Part shown: positions 1 through 7,302 of the stretch, one piece after another
Numbering within the stretch: the first letter of the stretch is position 1
How the letters are laid out: every line of letters starts with the position of its first letter
Assembly (NCBI RefSeq): GCF_020194175.1
Contig: NZ_JADYVX010000012.1
Coordinates: forward strand, 62,001-126,000
Direction: 5' to 3'
Origin: Bradyrhizobium sp. BRP22
Lineage (GTDB): Bacteria; Pseudomonadota; Alphaproteobacteria; Rhizobiales; Xanthobacteraceae
DNA: 64,000 bases
The notes under the pieces: model-generated
Told to the model about the DNA's origin: nothing
The model's database searches: none
What the model saw: the letters and a program-made list of their open reading frames with translations, nothing else
Position numbers and translations under genes: made by a program

Positions 1-75
1 ATCGCGGACGGCCGCATCGTCGACGCCAAGACCATCATGCTCGTGCAATACGCCGCGCTGAATATTTTCACGTAA
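1..75 (+). CDS. C-terminal end of a probable Nudix hydrolase (partial)
   Basis: Only the last 24 codons are in the window, ending in TAA at 73-75. The visible tail, which includes DGRIVDAKTIM and then LVQYAALNIF, resembles the C-terminus of ADP-ribose or GDP-mannose pyrophosphatase-type Nudix proteins, where an 'I.DAKTI..LQ' helix closes the fold. The Nudix box itself lies outside the window, so the family call is an inference from a short segment. The gene is convergent with the SRAP gene that follows, with a palindromic repeat between the two stops. Confidence 0.45.
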   Translation: MADGRIVDAKTIMLVQYAALNIFT

Positions 76-77
76 AA

Positions 78-133
78 TGTAGGGTGAGCAAAGCGAGGCG
101 TGCCCACTCTACGATTTTTTGCCTCACCCTACA
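78..133. repeat. Palindromic repeat between convergent genes, terminator-like
   Basis: Perfect 11-bp arms TGTAGGGTGAG (78-88) and CTCACCCTACA (123-133) enclose a loop with a run of six T. The inner 'gcaaagcgaggcgtgccc' motif recurs in similar palindromes near 6555 and 53022. It lies between two gene ends and could terminate both transcripts, but it looks like a member of a dispersed repeat family. Confidence 0.6.
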
Positions 134-136
134 GCT

Positions 137-895
137 TCAGAACAAACTCCCCTGCCCGTCGTCTTCCACTGTCGGTGGCTTGCGCGGCGCGGGCCGCTTC
201 GGCTTCGGCGCTTCCGCCGCACGCTCCTCGTCCGTGATCGGCAGCAGCAATTGCGCATCGTCATTGGCGGCGTGGTTGACCCGCGTCGAGACCTCATGCC
301 AGACGAATTCGCCGACGGACGGGCCCTTCAGTAGCGGCATCGCCAGCGAGACCTCGTCGTTGCGGCAATCGAGCCAGCGCTCGAAAGCGTCCGGCGAAAT
401 CGTCACCGGCACGCGATGATGCAATCTCGCCAGATCGGCGCTGGCCGGTGCGGTGATGATCGCAACCGTATCGACCTCCTCGCCGTTCGGGCCCATCCAG
501 GTCTCCGCCAGCGCCGCGAAGCCGACCGGCTGCTTGTCGCGGCGATAGATGAAGTAGGGCCGTTTGCGGCTGCCCTCATCGTGCCATTCATAATAGCCGT
601 CGGCAGGGATCAGCGAGCGGCGGCGTCTGATCGCATTCTTGAAGGCGGGCTTCTGCAGCACCGTCTCCGAGCGGGCGTTGAACAAGAGGCCGACCTGACG
701 GGGATCCTTGACCCAGGCGGGTATCAGGCCCCAGCGCATCAGGCGGAAATGCCGGCTGCCGTTCTCGAGGATCACCACGGGAACGGGTTGGGTCGGCGCG
801 ATATTGTGCCGCGGCGGGAAATTGGGCTGCTCAACGTAGCCAAAGAGCAGCCTGATCGCCTCCGGCGGCGAGGTGATGACGAAGCGTCCGCACAT
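137..895 (-). CDS. yedK: SOS response-associated peptidase, YedK/HMCES (SRAP) family
   Basis: 252 residues beginning MCGRF. Cys2, exposed after Met removal, is the catalytic residue that in this family forms a thiazolidine crosslink with abasic sites in single-stranded DNA. Other SRAP landmarks are visible: NIAPTQPVPV near residue 31, the RWGLIPAW segment, NARSET, the IPADGYYEW block with its active-site Glu, and HHRVPV with the conserved His. Length is normal for the family. A variable tail rich in Pro and Lys follows the fold (about residues 225-252). The gene is divergent from the hypothetical gene at 968, with a 72-bp spacer; I found no convincing alphaproteobacterial LexA box there, so SOS control is not shown by the sequence. 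Confidence 0.93.
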   Translation of the reverse strand: MCGRFVITSPPEAIRLLFGYVEQPNFPPRHNIAPTQPVPVVILENGSRHFRLMRWGLIPAWVKDPRQVGLLFNARSETVLQKPAFKNAIRRRRSLIPADGYYEWHDEGSRKRPYFIYRRDKQPVGFAALAETWMGPNGEEVDTVAIITAPASADLARLHHRVPVTISPDAFERWLDCRNDEVSLAMPLLKGPSVGEFVWHEVSTRVNHAANDDAQLLLPITDEERAAEAPKPKRPAPRKPPTVEDDGQGSLF

Positions 896-967
896 ATTCC
901 GGGAAAACTAGGTAGTCGTTCAGGACCTTTTAACCGCCCCTGTCGAACACTGGTTAGGATGAATTCA

Positions 968-1471
968 ATGGGCTTACCAGCAGCGGAATCCGATCGCCCG
1001 ACACCGCGACCGGCAGGCTCGGACGAGGCCCGGGCCGCGCAATTGCGCGCCGCCAACATCAATCCGCGCACCGGGCTTGCCACCGATTACCTCAATCACT
1101 TCAACGAAGCCATCATGCTGCTCGAAATGATTCCGGACATGGCGGAATGCGCCGAGGATTTCATGAGCTGGCGCCCGCTGTCCTATGCCGAGCATTTCAC
1201 GGCCTCCAACTTCAGGGCGCGCGACCTCGCGATCGAGGCCTATGAAGCGGCCGATCCCAAGGTCCGCGCCGAGTTCGACAACATCACGACAACCATGACC
1301 TCGATCCTGACGGCCGTGAGCGCCGCGATGGGCAAGGTGCGTCAGGACAAGACCCGCGCCAAGCTCGCCGAGCAGGCCACGATCTGGGTCAAGCCGCTGG
1401 TCGCACTCGCCGGCGGCATCATCAATGGCGGCACCGAAGCCGACATCGAGCGGATCATGGCGAGCGAGTAG
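968..1471 (+). CDS. Conserved hypothetical protein, about 167 aa
   Basis: A soluble, helix-rich protein with no signal peptide or membrane segment. The N-terminal 30 residues are Pro/Arg/Ala-rich and probably disordered; the rest contains segments such as TDYLNHFNEAIMLLEM and a C-terminal GGIINGGTEADIERIM. I do not recognise a named domain. Start choice: an AGGA at 956-959 sits 8 bases before ATG 968. The in-frame ATG at 959 would overlap that ribosome-binding site, so 968 is preferred. It is divergent from yedK and followed by a Nudix gene in the same direction. Codon use matches its neighbours. Confidence 0.7.
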   Translation: MGLPAAESDRPTPRPAGSDEARAAQLRAANINPRTGLATDYLNHFNEAIMLLEMIPDMAECAEDFMSWRPLSYAEHFTASNFRARDLAIEAYEAADPKVRAEFDNITTTMTSILTAVSAAMGKVRQDKTRAKLAEQATIWVKPLVALAGGIINGGTEADIERIMASE

Positions 1472-1572
1472 CGAGAGCGTGGCCATGGCTGGGCTTGACG
1501 AACTCTGCGGTTAACCTTTCGCCGCCAATCGGGCATGATCGGCGCCGATTTCTCTCCGTCCTGGATCGCTTC

Positions 1573-1992
1573 TTGACCTCCCCTGCCCAGCCTGCCCGTC
1601 CCCAGCTTGCCGTTTCCGGCGCAATCTTTCGCGACGGCAAGGTGCTGCTCGTCCGCCGCGCGCGCTCGCCCGGCAAGGGCTTCTATTCGCTGCCGGGCGG
1701 CCGGGTCGAATTCGGCGAATCCCTGCATACGGCGCTGCACCGCGAGGTCGACGAGGAGACCGGGCTCCGCATCGACATTGTCGCGCTGGCCGGCTGGCGC
1801 GAGGTGCTGCCGGGTTCGGCCGGCGGCGAGCATTATCTGATTATGTCGTTCGCGGCGCGATGGGCGGCGGGAGAGCCCAAGCTGAACGATGAGCATGATG
1901 ACTTCAAATGGCTCGATCCTGATGAGATCGGCGATCTCAAGGTCACCGGCGGCCTGCAGGAGGTGATCCAGGCGGCCCGGCGGCTGATTTGA
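1573..1992 (+). CDS. Nudix hydrolase
   Basis: A full Nudix box is visible (GGRVEFGESLHTALHREVDE followed by ETGL), matching Gx5Ex7REUxEExGU, so it should hydrolyse a nucleoside diphosphate linked to another moiety using Mg2+ held by the box glutamates. Substrate cannot be read from sequence. The fold begins with AVSGAIFRDGKVLLVRRA. The start is uncertain: TTG 1573 gives 139 residues (MTSPAQPARPQLAV...), a typical size. An upstream TTG at 1495 would add 26 residues that look non-coding. No strong Shine-Dalgarno precedes either. It lies downstream of the hypothetical gene at 968 in the same direction. Confidence 0.82.
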   Translation: MTSPAQPARPQLAVSGAIFRDGKVLLVRRARSPGKGFYSLPGGRVEFGESLHTALHREVDEETGLRIDIVALAGWREVLPGSAGGEHYLIMSFAARWAAGEPKLNDEHDDFKWLDPDEIGDLKVTGGLQEVIQAARRLI

Positions 1993-2056
1993 AGCCTTGT
2001 GGCGCGGCCTCCCGGCGCCTTGCCTGCAGCACAATCCAGGGGCATATGACGCTTCC

Positions 2057-2434
2057 ATGTCGAAATATCTCCTGGCCGCTCTCATCCTGGTCACTGCATG
2101 CAATCTCTCGCCTGCGCGGGCGGAGGATGCGGCGGCGCCGTTCGACGGCGATCTGCAGCGGCTCGCCGAGATCCTCGGCACCCTGCATTATCTGCGCGGC
2201 ATCTGCGGCAGCAACGAAGGCGCCAAATGGCGCAACGAGATGCAGGCGCTGATCGACGCCGAAACCCCTTCCGGCGACCGCCGCGCCCGCATGATCGCCG
2301 GCTTCAACCGCGGCTATAACGGGTTCCAGCAGACCTACCGCAGTTGCACGCCGGCAGCCGTCGTGGCGATCCGCCGCTACGTCGAGGAGGGTTCGAAGAT
2401 CTCGCGCGACCTGACCGCTCGCTACGCCAACTGA
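2057..2434 (+). CDS. TIGR02301-family exported protein
   Basis: 125 residues with an N-terminal signal peptide. Cleavage could be by signal peptidase I after PARA, but the VTAC sequence near residue 15 also resembles a lipobox, so a lipoprotein is possible. The mature part has the features I associate with alphaproteobacterial family TIGR02301: LAEILGTLHYLRGICG, then a WRNEMQALIDAE block and GFNRGYNGFQQTYRSC, with two cysteines that could pair in the periplasm. Function is unknown for the family. ATG 2057 gives the intact signal peptide. It lies 64 bp after the Nudix gene in the same direction. Confidence 0.8.
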   Translation: MSKYLLAALILVTACNLSPARAEDAAAPFDGDLQRLAEILGTLHYLRGICGSNEGAKWRNEMQALIDAETPSGDRRARMIAGFNRGYNGFQQTYRSCTPAAVVAIRRYVEEGSKISRDLTARYAN

Positions 2435-2576
2435 GCCGCGCGGAACGATCGATAGAGCTTGGCTCGCGCCATTAACCTTTCCTAAAGATGTGGCCTAGGC
2501 GTGCCCAATCCGCATGCTACAGCTTTGTGCATGACGTGATTCGCCGTGAATCGCGCCGACATGCTCCGTGAGTTTC

Positions 2577-2840
2577 ATGCGCATTCCAGCGTTCTCGATT
2601 GCCCGCGATCCCCTGCCCGACCACGAGCAGAAGCAGGCCGCGCTCAGCTACCTGAACGAAGCCTGGGCCGAAGCACGCCATGACGGCATCGACGGCGACT
2701 GCCTCGCGCAGGCGAGCCTGTTCGCCGCGCTGGCCGAACTGGTCGGCACCTATGGCGAGGAAGCGGTCGCGAAGTTCGTCGAAGGGCTGCCGGCGCGCGT
2801 GCGCAACGGCGAGTTTTCGCTGGCGCTGGCACGGCAGTAA
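2577..2840 (+). CDS. Conserved hypothetical protein, 87 aa
   Basis: A small acidic soluble protein, predicted helical throughout (EQKQAALSYLNEAWAEA; ASLFAALAELVGTYGEE; AVAKFVEGLPARVRNGE). No signal peptide and no known motif recognised. ATG 2577 (MRIPAF) is taken as start; GTG 2568 three codons earlier is possible. The gene stands alone, about 140 bp after the TIGR02301 gene and just before a palindromic repeat that separates it from convergent pyrC. The spacer upstream (2435-2576) shows nothing else. Confidence 0.65.
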   Translation: MRIPAFSIARDPLPDHEQKQAALSYLNEAWAEARHDGIDGDCLAQASLFAALAELVGTYGEEAVAKFVEGLPARVRNGEFSLALARQ

Positions 2841-2857
2841 GTCTCCACCTACTCAGT

Positions 2858-2956
2858 CGTCATCACCCGCGAAGGCGGGTGATCCAGTAAGCGGCAGCTT
2901 CTCGATTCTGCACTGCCGTCTCTGGAATACTGGGTCACCCGCCTTCGCGGGTGACG
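2858..2956. repeat. Interspersed palindromic repeat, CCCGCGAAGGCGGG type
   Basis: Ends are inverted copies: CGTCATCACCCGCGAAGGCG on the left and CGCCTTCGCGGGTGACG on the right, about 100 bp overall with a TGGAATACTGG motif inside. A second copy with the same ends and the same inner motif lies at 60774-60874. It sits between the convergent ends of the 2577 gene and pyrC, where its long hairpin could act as a terminator. Confidence 0.75.
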
Positions 2957-2963
2957 ACAGCGA

Positions 2964-4298
2964 CTATTGCCTCAGCGTCTCCAAGAACCGCACCGGCTCG
3001 CCCAGCGATGGCGTCACTACTTCGCCCTGCCACATCACCCGCTTGCCGCGGACGAATGTGCCCACCGGCCAGCCGGTGACGCGCATCCCGTCATAGGGCG
3101 TCCAGCCCGCGCGCGAGACGATCCATTGGTTGGTGATGGTCTCGCTGCGCTTGAGATCGACAATGGTGAAATCGGCGTCATAGCCGGCCGCGATGCGGCC
3201 CTTGCAGGCGATGTTGAAGAGCCGCGCCGGGCCGGCGCTGGTGAGGTCGACGAAACGCGCCAGCGACAGCCGGCCGGCGCTCACGTGATCGAGCATCAAC
3301 GGCACCAGCGTCTGCACGCCGGTCATGCCGGAGGGCGAGGCCGGATAGGACTTGGCCTTCTCTTCCAGCGTGTGCGGGGCATGATCGGAGCCGAGCACGT
3401 CGATGATGCCCTGCTCGATGCCGTACCAGATCCTCTCGCGATGATCGGCCGAGCGCACCGGCGGATTCATCTGCGCGCGGGTGCCGAGCCGCTCATAGCA
3501 TTCCGGCGCGGCCATGGTGAGGTGATGCGGCGTCGCCTCGCAGGAGGCGACATCCTTGTGGTCGCGCAGGAAATCGATCTCCTGCTTGGTCGAGATGTGC
3601 AGTACGTGGATGCGCTTGCCGGTCTCATGCGCGAGCTTGACCAGCCGCTGCGTCGCCATCAGCGCGGCGACCTCGTCGCGCCAGAGCGGATGCGAGCGCG
3701 GATCGCCCTCGATCCTGAGCGGCTTGCGATCGTTGAGGCGGTATTCGTCCTCGGCGTGAAAAGCAGCCCGGCGGCGGATCACCTGGAAGATGCGCCGCAG
3801 GCTTTCGTCGTCCTCGACCAGCAGCGTACCGGTGGAGGAGCCGATGAACACCTTGACGCCGGCGCAGCCCGCCGCGCGCTCGAGCTCCGGCAGATCCTGC
3901 ACGTTCTCGCGGGTGCCGCCGATGAAGAAGGCAAAATCGCAATGCATGCGGTGATGGGCGCGCTTCACCTTGTCGGTGAAGGCGGCTTCCGTCACCGTCA
4001 GCGGATCGGTGTTGGGCATCTCGAACACCGCGGTGACGCCGCCCAGCACCGCGCTGCGCGATCCAGTTTCGAGATCTTCCTTGTGGGTCGGGCCGGGCTC
4101 GCGGAAATGCACCTGGGTGTCCATCACCCCGGGCAGGACATGCAGGCCCTTGCAGTCGATCACCTCGTCGGCCGAATCACAGTTCAGGCCGCCGATCTCG
4201 GCGATGCGGCCATTCCTGATACCGATGTCGCGGACGCCTTCGCCGTCCTGATTGACCACGGTGCCGGATTTTAGAATGGTGTCAAAACGCTGATTCAT
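2964..4298 (-). CDS. pyrC: Dihydroorotase
   Basis: 444 residues, class I (long) dihydroorotase of the amidohydrolase superfamily. It interconverts carbamoyl-aspartate and dihydroorotate in pyrimidine biosynthesis. The metal-binding HxR pair is at His64/Arg66 in DTQVHFREPG. Later come GSSTGTLLV, HILHIS-type and GSDHAPHT segments that supply the remaining zinc ligands and catalytic Asp. The C-terminus has the expected composite beta-sandwich part (GYDADFTIVDL). The usual partner pyrB is not adjacent. The upstream spacer to ygfZ (4299-4427) is divergent and holds promoters for both. Some family members are annotated as hydantoinase-like, but length and motifs fit dihydroorotase. Confidence 0.9.
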   Translation of the reverse strand: MNQRFDTILKSGTVVNQDGEGVRDIGIRNGRIAEIGGLNCDSADEVIDCKGLHVLPGVMDTQVHFREPGPTHKEDLETGSRSAVLGGVTAVFEMPNTDPLTVTEAAFTDKVKRAHHRMHCDFAFFIGGTRENVQDLPELERAAGCAGVKVFIGSSTGTLLVEDDESLRRIFQVIRRRAAFHAEDEYRLNDRKPLRIEGDPRSHPLWRDEVAALMATQRLVKLAHETGKRIHVLHISTKQEIDFLRDHKDVASCEATPHHLTMAAPECYERLGTRAQMNPPVRSADHRERIWYGIEQGIIDVLGSDHAPHTLEEKAKSYPASPSGMTGVQTLVPLMLDHVSAGRLSLARFVDLTSAGPARLFNIACKGRIAAGYDADFTIVDLKRSETITNQWIVSRAGWTPYDGMRVTGWPVGTFVRGKRVMWQGEVVTPSLGEPVRFLETLRQ

Positions 4299-4427
4299 CG
4301 TTCCTCGCGCCCGTGTTCAAGCTGCCTGCCGGGCCTTGTTCGGTGTAGTTTAGCGCCTTAACTTCGCAGGGGATATCCGCTAGCTCCGTTTCCCAAAGGA
4401 ACCTTGGAACAGGCCGAATAAAGCCGC

Positions 4428-5309
4428 ATGAAAGCAGCATTTCTACCCGATCGAGGCGTGGTCAAGGTGACGGGCGAGGACGCCCGCAACTTCCTCAACG
4501 GCCTCGTCACGTCAGACCTGACCGACCTTGCGCCGGGTATGGGCCGGTTCGGCGCGCTGCTGACCCCGCAGGGCAAGATCATCGTCGATTTCCTGGTCAC
4601 GGAGGCGCCCGCCGGCCATGGCGGCGGCTTCCTGATCGACGTGCCGCGCGCACTCGCGCAGGCGCTGGCCGACAAGCTGCGCTTCTACAAGCTGCGCGCC
4701 AAGGTCGCGGTCGAGAACCTCTCCGACGGGCTCGGCGTATTGGCCGCCTGGGATGGCGAGCCCGCGGTGAAGCCCGATCTCTGCTTCGCCGATCCCCGCA
4801 ACGACGCGCTGGGTTTCCGCATCCTGGTGCCGGAGGATTTGAAAGAGAAGGTTGTGGGTCTGATCGGTGCCGACCTCGTCGACAGCGCCGCCTATGAGGC
4901 GCACCGCATTGCGAGCGGCATCCCGCGCGGCGGGCTCGATTTCAGCTATGGTGACGCCTTCCCGCACGAGACCAACATGGACCGGCTGCACGGCGTCGAT
5001 TTCGACAAGGGCTGCTATGTCGGCCAGGAAGTGGTGTCGCGGATGCAGCATCGCGGCACCGCGCGCACGCGCACCGTCAAGGTCATCCTGGAGGATCTTT
5101 CGCCCGAACCGGGTGCCACCATCCTCGCCGGCGACAAGCCGGTCGGCACCATGGGCTCGACCGCGGGCCAGAACGGCCTGGCGCTGGTCCGCACCGACCG
5201 CGTCACCGATGCGCTCGATGCCGGCCTTTCGCTTTCCGCCGGCGGCCTCGGCTTGAGGCTCGCCGAGCCTGACGTCGTCCGCGCCGCGCTGAAAAAGACG
5301 GTCGCATGA
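4428..5309 (+). CDS. ygfZ: Folate-binding protein YgfZ (GcvT-like, iron-sulfur cluster maintenance)
   Basis: 293 residues with the family signature KGCYVGQEVVSRMQHRG near residues 193-209. The Cys is the conserved residue of the YgfZ K-G-C-Y-x-G-Q-E motif. The N-terminus (VVKVTGEDARNFLNGLVTSDL) matches the aminomethyltransferase-like fold. In E. coli YgfZ supports activity of certain Fe-S enzymes such as MiaB in a folate-dependent way; the same role is inferred here. Its stop overlaps the start of tag by 4 bp (ATGA), so the two genes are translationally coupled. Divergent from pyrC. Confidence 0.92.
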   Translation: MKAAFLPDRGVVKVTGEDARNFLNGLVTSDLTDLAPGMGRFGALLTPQGKIIVDFLVTEAPAGHGGGFLIDVPRALAQALADKLRFYKLRAKVAVENLSDGLGVLAAWDGEPAVKPDLCFADPRNDALGFRILVPEDLKEKVVGLIGADLVDSAAYEAHRIASGIPRGGLDFSYGDAFPHETNMDRLHGVDFDKGCYVGQEVVSRMQHRGTARTRTVKVILEDLSPEPGATILAGDKPVGTMGSTAGQNGLALVRTDRVTDALDAGLSLSAGGLGLRLAEPDVVRAALKKTVA

Positions 5310-5932
5310 GCCGCACTGCGCAACTGCATCCCGACGGCAAGATTCGTTGCCCGTGGCCCGGCGAGGACCCGTTTTACGTCGCCTATCACGACGAGGAATG
5401 GGGCGTGCCGGAATATGACGACCGCGCGCTCTATGAAAAACTGATCCTCGACGGCTTTCAGGCCGGCCTCTCCTGGATCACGATCTTGCGCAAGCGCGAG
5501 AATTTCCGCAAAGCGTTCGACGACTTCCAGCCCGAGAAGATCGCGCGCTACAACGCCAAGAAAGTCCATGCGCTGATGAACGATGTCGGCATCGTGCGCA
5601 ACCGCGCCAAGATCGAGGGCACGATCGCAAGCGCGAAGTCCTATCTGAAGATCATGGAGGAAGGGCCGGGCTTCTCGAAGTTCCTGTGGGATTTCGTCGA
5701 CGGCCAGCCCAAGGTCAACGAGTTCAAGACCACGGCGAGCGTGCCGGCCTCGACGCCGCTGTCGGTCAAGGTCTCGAAGGAGCTGGCATCGCGCGGCTTC
5801 AAGTTCGTCGGCCCGACCGTCGTCTACGCCTTCATGCAGGCGACCGGCCTCGTCAACGATCATCTCGTCACCTGCTTCTGCCATGAGGCCTGCGGCGGCA
5901 AGCATCGCAGCCCGCGCTTCAAAGTGAAATGA
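5306..5932 (+). CDS. tag: DNA-3-methyladenine glycosylase I
   Basis: 208 residues, normal for Tag. It excises 3-methyladenine from alkylated DNA. Landmarks: CPWPGEDPFYVAYHDEEWG near residue 16, including the zinc-ligand Cys and His; the helical FQAGLSWITILRKRENFRKAF block; GPTVVYAFMQATGLVNDH; and the C-terminal CFCH with the last zinc ligands. Start ATG overlaps the ygfZ stop by 4 bp, and its own stop overlaps the next start by 4 bp. This three-gene arrangement ties base-excision repair to Fe-S and nucleotide-metabolism genes in one transcript. Confidence 0.95.
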   Translation: MSRTAQLHPDGKIRCPWPGEDPFYVAYHDEEWGVPEYDDRALYEKLILDGFQAGLSWITILRKRENFRKAFDDFQPEKIARYNAKKVHALMNDVGIVRNRAKIEGTIASAKSYLKIMEEGPGFSKFLWDFVDGQPKVNEFKTTASVPASTPLSVKVSKELASRGFKFVGPTVVYAFMQATGLVNDHLVTCFCHEACGGKHRSPRFKVK

Positions 5933-6546
5933 CCGGCAGAAGATCGCCGGCGGCAAAAGCTGATGCCCGTGCCTGGCAGCGCATGCTGTCGGGACGACGG
6001 CTCGATCTGCTCGACCCTTCGCCGCTCGACATCGAGATCGCCGACATCGCCCATGGGCTCGCCCGCGTCGCCCGCTGGAACGGGCAGACCAGCGGCGCGC
6101 ATATCTTCTCGGTCGCGCAGCATACGCTGCTGGTCGAGGCGGTGATGCGCCAGGAGATGCCGCGTGTCGACGTCAGCGTACGACGCGCCGCGCTGCTGCA
6201 CGATGCGCCGGAATATGTCATCGGCGACATGATCTCGCCGTTCAAGGCGGTGCTCGGCGGCGACTACAAGACGGTGGAGAAGCGCCTGCTCTCCGCGATC
6301 CACATCCGCTTCGGCCTGCCCTCGGTGCTGGCGGAGGAGATCACGCAGCAGATCAAGGCCGCCGACCGCGGCGCCGCCTATCTCGAAGCAACCCGCCTTG
6401 CGGGATTTTCCGAGGCCGAAGCCAAGCGCCTGTTCGGCCGCGATCCCGCACTGCCCGAGGCGACCGAGCGCGACTACCTGACACCGTGGACCGCGGCAAA
6501 AGCCGAGAAGCGGTTCCTCGAACGCTTCAAGGCGGTGGCGGAGTAA
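5929..6546 (+). CDS. HD-domain phosphohydrolase (YfbR-like)
   Basis: 205 residues with an HD metal-dependent phosphohydrolase core. The first ligand His is in GAHIFSVAQHTLLV, the HD pair is in RAALLHDAPEYVIGD near residue 87, and a distal Asp lies in KAADRGAAY. The nearest characterised relatives are 5'-deoxynucleotidases such as YfbR, so dNMP dephosphorylation is a reasonable guess but not proven. ATG 5929 overlaps the tag stop by 4 bp, making this the third gene of a coupled operon. A short hairpin follows at 6555-6581. Confidence 0.85.
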   Translation: MTGRRSPAAKADARAWQRMLSGRRLDLLDPSPLDIEIADIAHGLARVARWNGQTSGAHIFSVAQHTLLVEAVMRQEMPRVDVSVRRAALLHDAPEYVIGDMISPFKAVLGGDYKTVEKRLLSAIHIRFGLPSVLAEEITQQIKAADRGAAYLEATRLAGFSEAEAKRLFGRDPALPEATERDYLTPWTAAKAEKRFLERFKAVAE

Positions 6547-6554
6547 TCTCGTAA

Positions 6555-6581
6555 GGTGGGCAAAAGCTAAGCGCGCCCACC
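6555..6581. terminator. Short hairpin after the ygfZ-tag-HD operon
   Basis: Arms GGTGGGC (6555-6561) and GCCCACC (6575-6581) with a 13-base loop. There is no U-run, so termination strength is uncertain. The sequence belongs to the same dispersed palindrome group as 78-133 and 53022-53060. Confidence 0.4.
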
Positions 6582-6674
6582 ATCGAGACCTCCGCGCGAA
6601 AAGGTGGCATGCTTCTCTTTGCCGACCCTGCCCGCAGCGGCTATAATCGCGGCAACCGAAATTGCCCAAGGATC

Positions 6675-7184
6675 ATGATGCTTCACGTCTGCTCGCTCGC
6701 CGCGCTTCCCGAAACCGTCAGACTGACCGGCGCCAGCCATATCCTCACCGTGATGGCCAATGTCGCGCAGGTGCGGCGGCCGGCTTCCGTGCTCGAGGCG
6801 AACCATCTGCGGGTGCAGGTCGACGACATCACGGAGATCATGGACGGCTTCATCGCGCCATGCGATGAGCACATCGAGAAAGTGCTGAACTTCGTGCGGG
6901 GCTGGGACCGCAGCGCCCCGATGGTGGTGCACTGCTATGCCGGCATCAGCCGCTCGACCGCGAGCGCGTTCGCCGCCGCCTGCGCGCTCAATCCGCATCG
7001 CGACGAGGTCGAGATCGCGCGCAGGATCCGCGCCGCATCCCCGATTGCCTCGCCGAACCGGCTGATGGTGAGCCTCGCCGACAAGGCGCTCGGGCGGGAG
7101 GGGCGGATGCTGCGCGCGCTCGACGCGATCGGACCGGGCGCCATGAGCATCGAAAACCAGCCTTTCCGCGTCGACCTGGAGTAA
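6675..7184 (+). CDS. Tyrosine/dual-specificity phosphatase-like protein
   Basis: About 169 residues with the cysteine-phosphatase loop HCYAGISRSTASAF near residue 80 (HCx5R followed by S/T). Cys is the nucleophile and Arg binds phosphate. The general acid is likely an Asp in the QVDDITEIMDG segment. The protein resembles short bacterial phosphatases of the dual-specificity fold. Substrate unknown. The start is one of two consecutive ATGs (6675 or 6678) following AAGGA at 6668-6672. It is transcribed in the same direction as the preceding operon but separated by about 130 bp and a hairpin. Confidence 0.82.
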   Translation: MMLHVCSLAALPETVRLTGASHILTVMANVAQVRRPASVLEANHLRVQVDDITEIMDGFIAPCDEHIEKVLNFVRGWDRSAPMVVHCYAGISRSTASAFAAACALNPHRDEVEIARRIRAASPIASPNRLMVSLADKALGREGRMLRALDAIGPGAMSIENQPFRVDLE

Positions 7185-7302
7185 CCCGCGCGGAAATGCC
7201 GCCTTAACGATTGAACTTTTTGCGGGCCAACCACCACTCAATGGATTGCGACGACCGCGGACGTGACTGCTCATCGCGCCCGCGCGCCTGGCTGGAGGCC
7301 TG

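Noticed and set aside
416..967. Long plus-strand open frame running over the SRAP gene into the gene at 968
   Set aside because: It is the antisense of yedK until the stop-free junction; the SRAP motifs are unmistakable on the minus strand. Only the part from ATG 968 has coding character and a ribosome-binding site.
896..967. LexA box upstream of the SRAP gene
   Set aside because: GTTC and GAAC tetramers occur, but no pair has the 7-base spacing of the alphaproteobacterial LexA site.
2967..4274. 435-residue plus-strand open frame opposite pyrC
   Set aside because: Arg/His/Gly-rich translation typical of the complementary strand of a high-GC gene; pyrC has all family motifs on the minus strand.
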